Assembly: GCA_001642005.1 (NCBI GenBank) | Contig: LWCA01000680.1 | Coordinates: 1 to 20,562, forward strand | Length of the DNA: 20,562 bases | Source: Intoshia linei | Taxonomy: Eukaryota; Orthonectida; Rhopaluridae | Direction of reading: 5' to 3' | In this document: positions 19,807 through 20,562 of the stretch, piece after piece | How the letters are laid out: each line of letters begins with the position of its first letter | Position numbering within the stretch: the stretch's first letter is position 1 | Position numbers and translations under genes: made by a program | The notes under the pieces: generated by a model | What the model was told of the DNA's origin: nothing | Database searches by the model: none | Seen by the model: the letters and a program-made list of their open reading frames with translations, nothing else

Positions 19807-20562
19807 GTAATTTTGTAATAGGTAATATATGTTTGGTTGCCGAAAAATTTTGTGGGACAAAATTTAGATTTAAATTAGTTTAGAATTTTGAGAACCTCGC
19901 TTGAAAATTTTGTTTCGCACTTGATAGTATAATATAGTCTATATCAGTGGATTCAAATAGTGTACGGAGTCCCATTTCAAAATATTTTTTTTTGGGACCC
20001 CAAATCAAACATGACATAAAACATTTATGAAAAAATTAACAGTTTTTTCTCATAATATTTGTAAAATATTGGAAAAATGTATTTTTTATTTTGTAGTTAT
20101 ATTAGTGGGGTTTTCAATAAATTGATAAAAGTCGATTTGGAAATGGTTTTTTTTAATAAATTTTATTAATGGGATAAAAGTAGGATTTTTGAAATAATAA
20201 TGTAACGGTCGTCTAGGCGTTGGGATAAATTCCTACATCTGGCAACTGTAATACATATATATGTATGTATTAATAATTGTTCTATAAAAATATACAAAAG
20301 TTGATCAATTTTATTTCAATTAATTTGTATCCCAAGGGGTCCAGGGACCCCAATCAAGAACCACTGGTCTATATATTATAAATGATTACTAACTAATATA
20401 TTTTGAAAATTATGCAATCTTAACACAATGCAGCTTAAGCATGACTAATTTTTAGCTAAACTTGCCATATTCCAAACATCTTCATCGTTTACATCAGTGT
20501 TTTTTAATCTTTTTCAGTACATGGACCCTTTAGCTATTTTATATTATTCGTGGACCCCCTAT
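19807..20562 (+). other. FECH intron 1 (to window end)
   Basis: Starts with the donor GTAATTTT. It contains the hAT-like element 19945-20366, and at about 20495 another hAT-like terminus (CAGTGTTTTTTAATC) followed by ATGGACCC runs off the window. No exon matching the next ferrochelatase block was recognised. Confidence 0.5.
19945..20366. mobile_element. hAT-like MITE with perfect 8-bp target duplication
   Basis: The 422-bp element begins CAGTGGATTCAAATAG and ends CAAGAACCACTG. It is flanked on both sides by GTCTATAT (19937-19944 and 20367-20374), a perfect 8-bp target-site duplication typical of hAT transposition. The interior has no frame. Its block with GGTCGTCTAGG and TTGGGATAAATT matches 16637-17283. 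GGAGTCCC near the left end and GGGGTCCC-type words near the right end pair as subterminal repeats. Confidence 0.8.

Noticed and set aside
1-20562. CRISPR arrays, tRNA or rRNA genes
   Set aside because: No regularly spaced identical repeats, no cloverleaf with T-loop GTTC-type core and no rRNA-like conserved blocks were recognised; the dispersed repeats are transposon-like.

Overview
The window is nuclear DNA from a eukaryote, almost certainly an animal or close relative. It is strongly AT-rich, its genes are split by GT-AG introns, and it carries nonautonomous hAT-like transposons. There is no bacterial-style gene packing. The gene set (a ClC-type anion transporter, NUP107, BCCIP, a dynactin p24-like protein, ferrochelatase) is ordinary eukaryotic housekeeping, but the proteins are divergent. 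Most introns are only 27-44 nt, so nearly every gene appears as a string of short open stretches and I rebuilt them by hand. Such tiny introns with high AT and divergent animal genes fit a fast-evolving lineage, for instance a parasitic metazoan such as a myxozoan or mesozoan; I cannot settle the taxon from sequence alone.

Region 1 (1-9250) holds three minus-strand copies of the N-terminal half of a ClC chloride/proton-antiporter gene, separated by repeat-rich spacer. Copy B (4297-5723) has an uninterrupted seven-exon frame of 374 codons plus stop. Copy A (1322-2832) shares its exon structure but has a nonsense codon, a lost first intron and a broken exon 5. Copy C (8239-8882) keeps only the last exons and is cut off next to an inverted-repeat element. 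No copy has a recognisable second half (helices J-R, CBS domains).

Region 2 (9949-19806) is a compact alternating cluster: NUP107 (minus, 9949-16177), BCCIP (plus, 16295-18141), DCTN3-like (minus, 18223-19613) and the first exon of ferrochelatase (plus, 19688-19806). NUP107/BCCIP start head to head 117 bp apart, BCCIP/DCTN3 end tail to tail 81 bp apart, and DCTN3/FECH start head to head 74 bp apart. The large introns here are mostly explained by hAT-like insertions: 13654-15566 in NUP107, 16637-17283 in BCCIP and 19945-20366 downstream of FECH exon 1, the last with a perfect 8-bp target duplication.

The genes do not form one pathway. They serve nuclear pore assembly, a BRCA2/p21-binding chaperone-like role, dynein-dynactin transport, haem synthesis and anion/proton exchange. 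All gene models come from reading frame, splice-site logic and remembered family patterns; no search or alignment was run.
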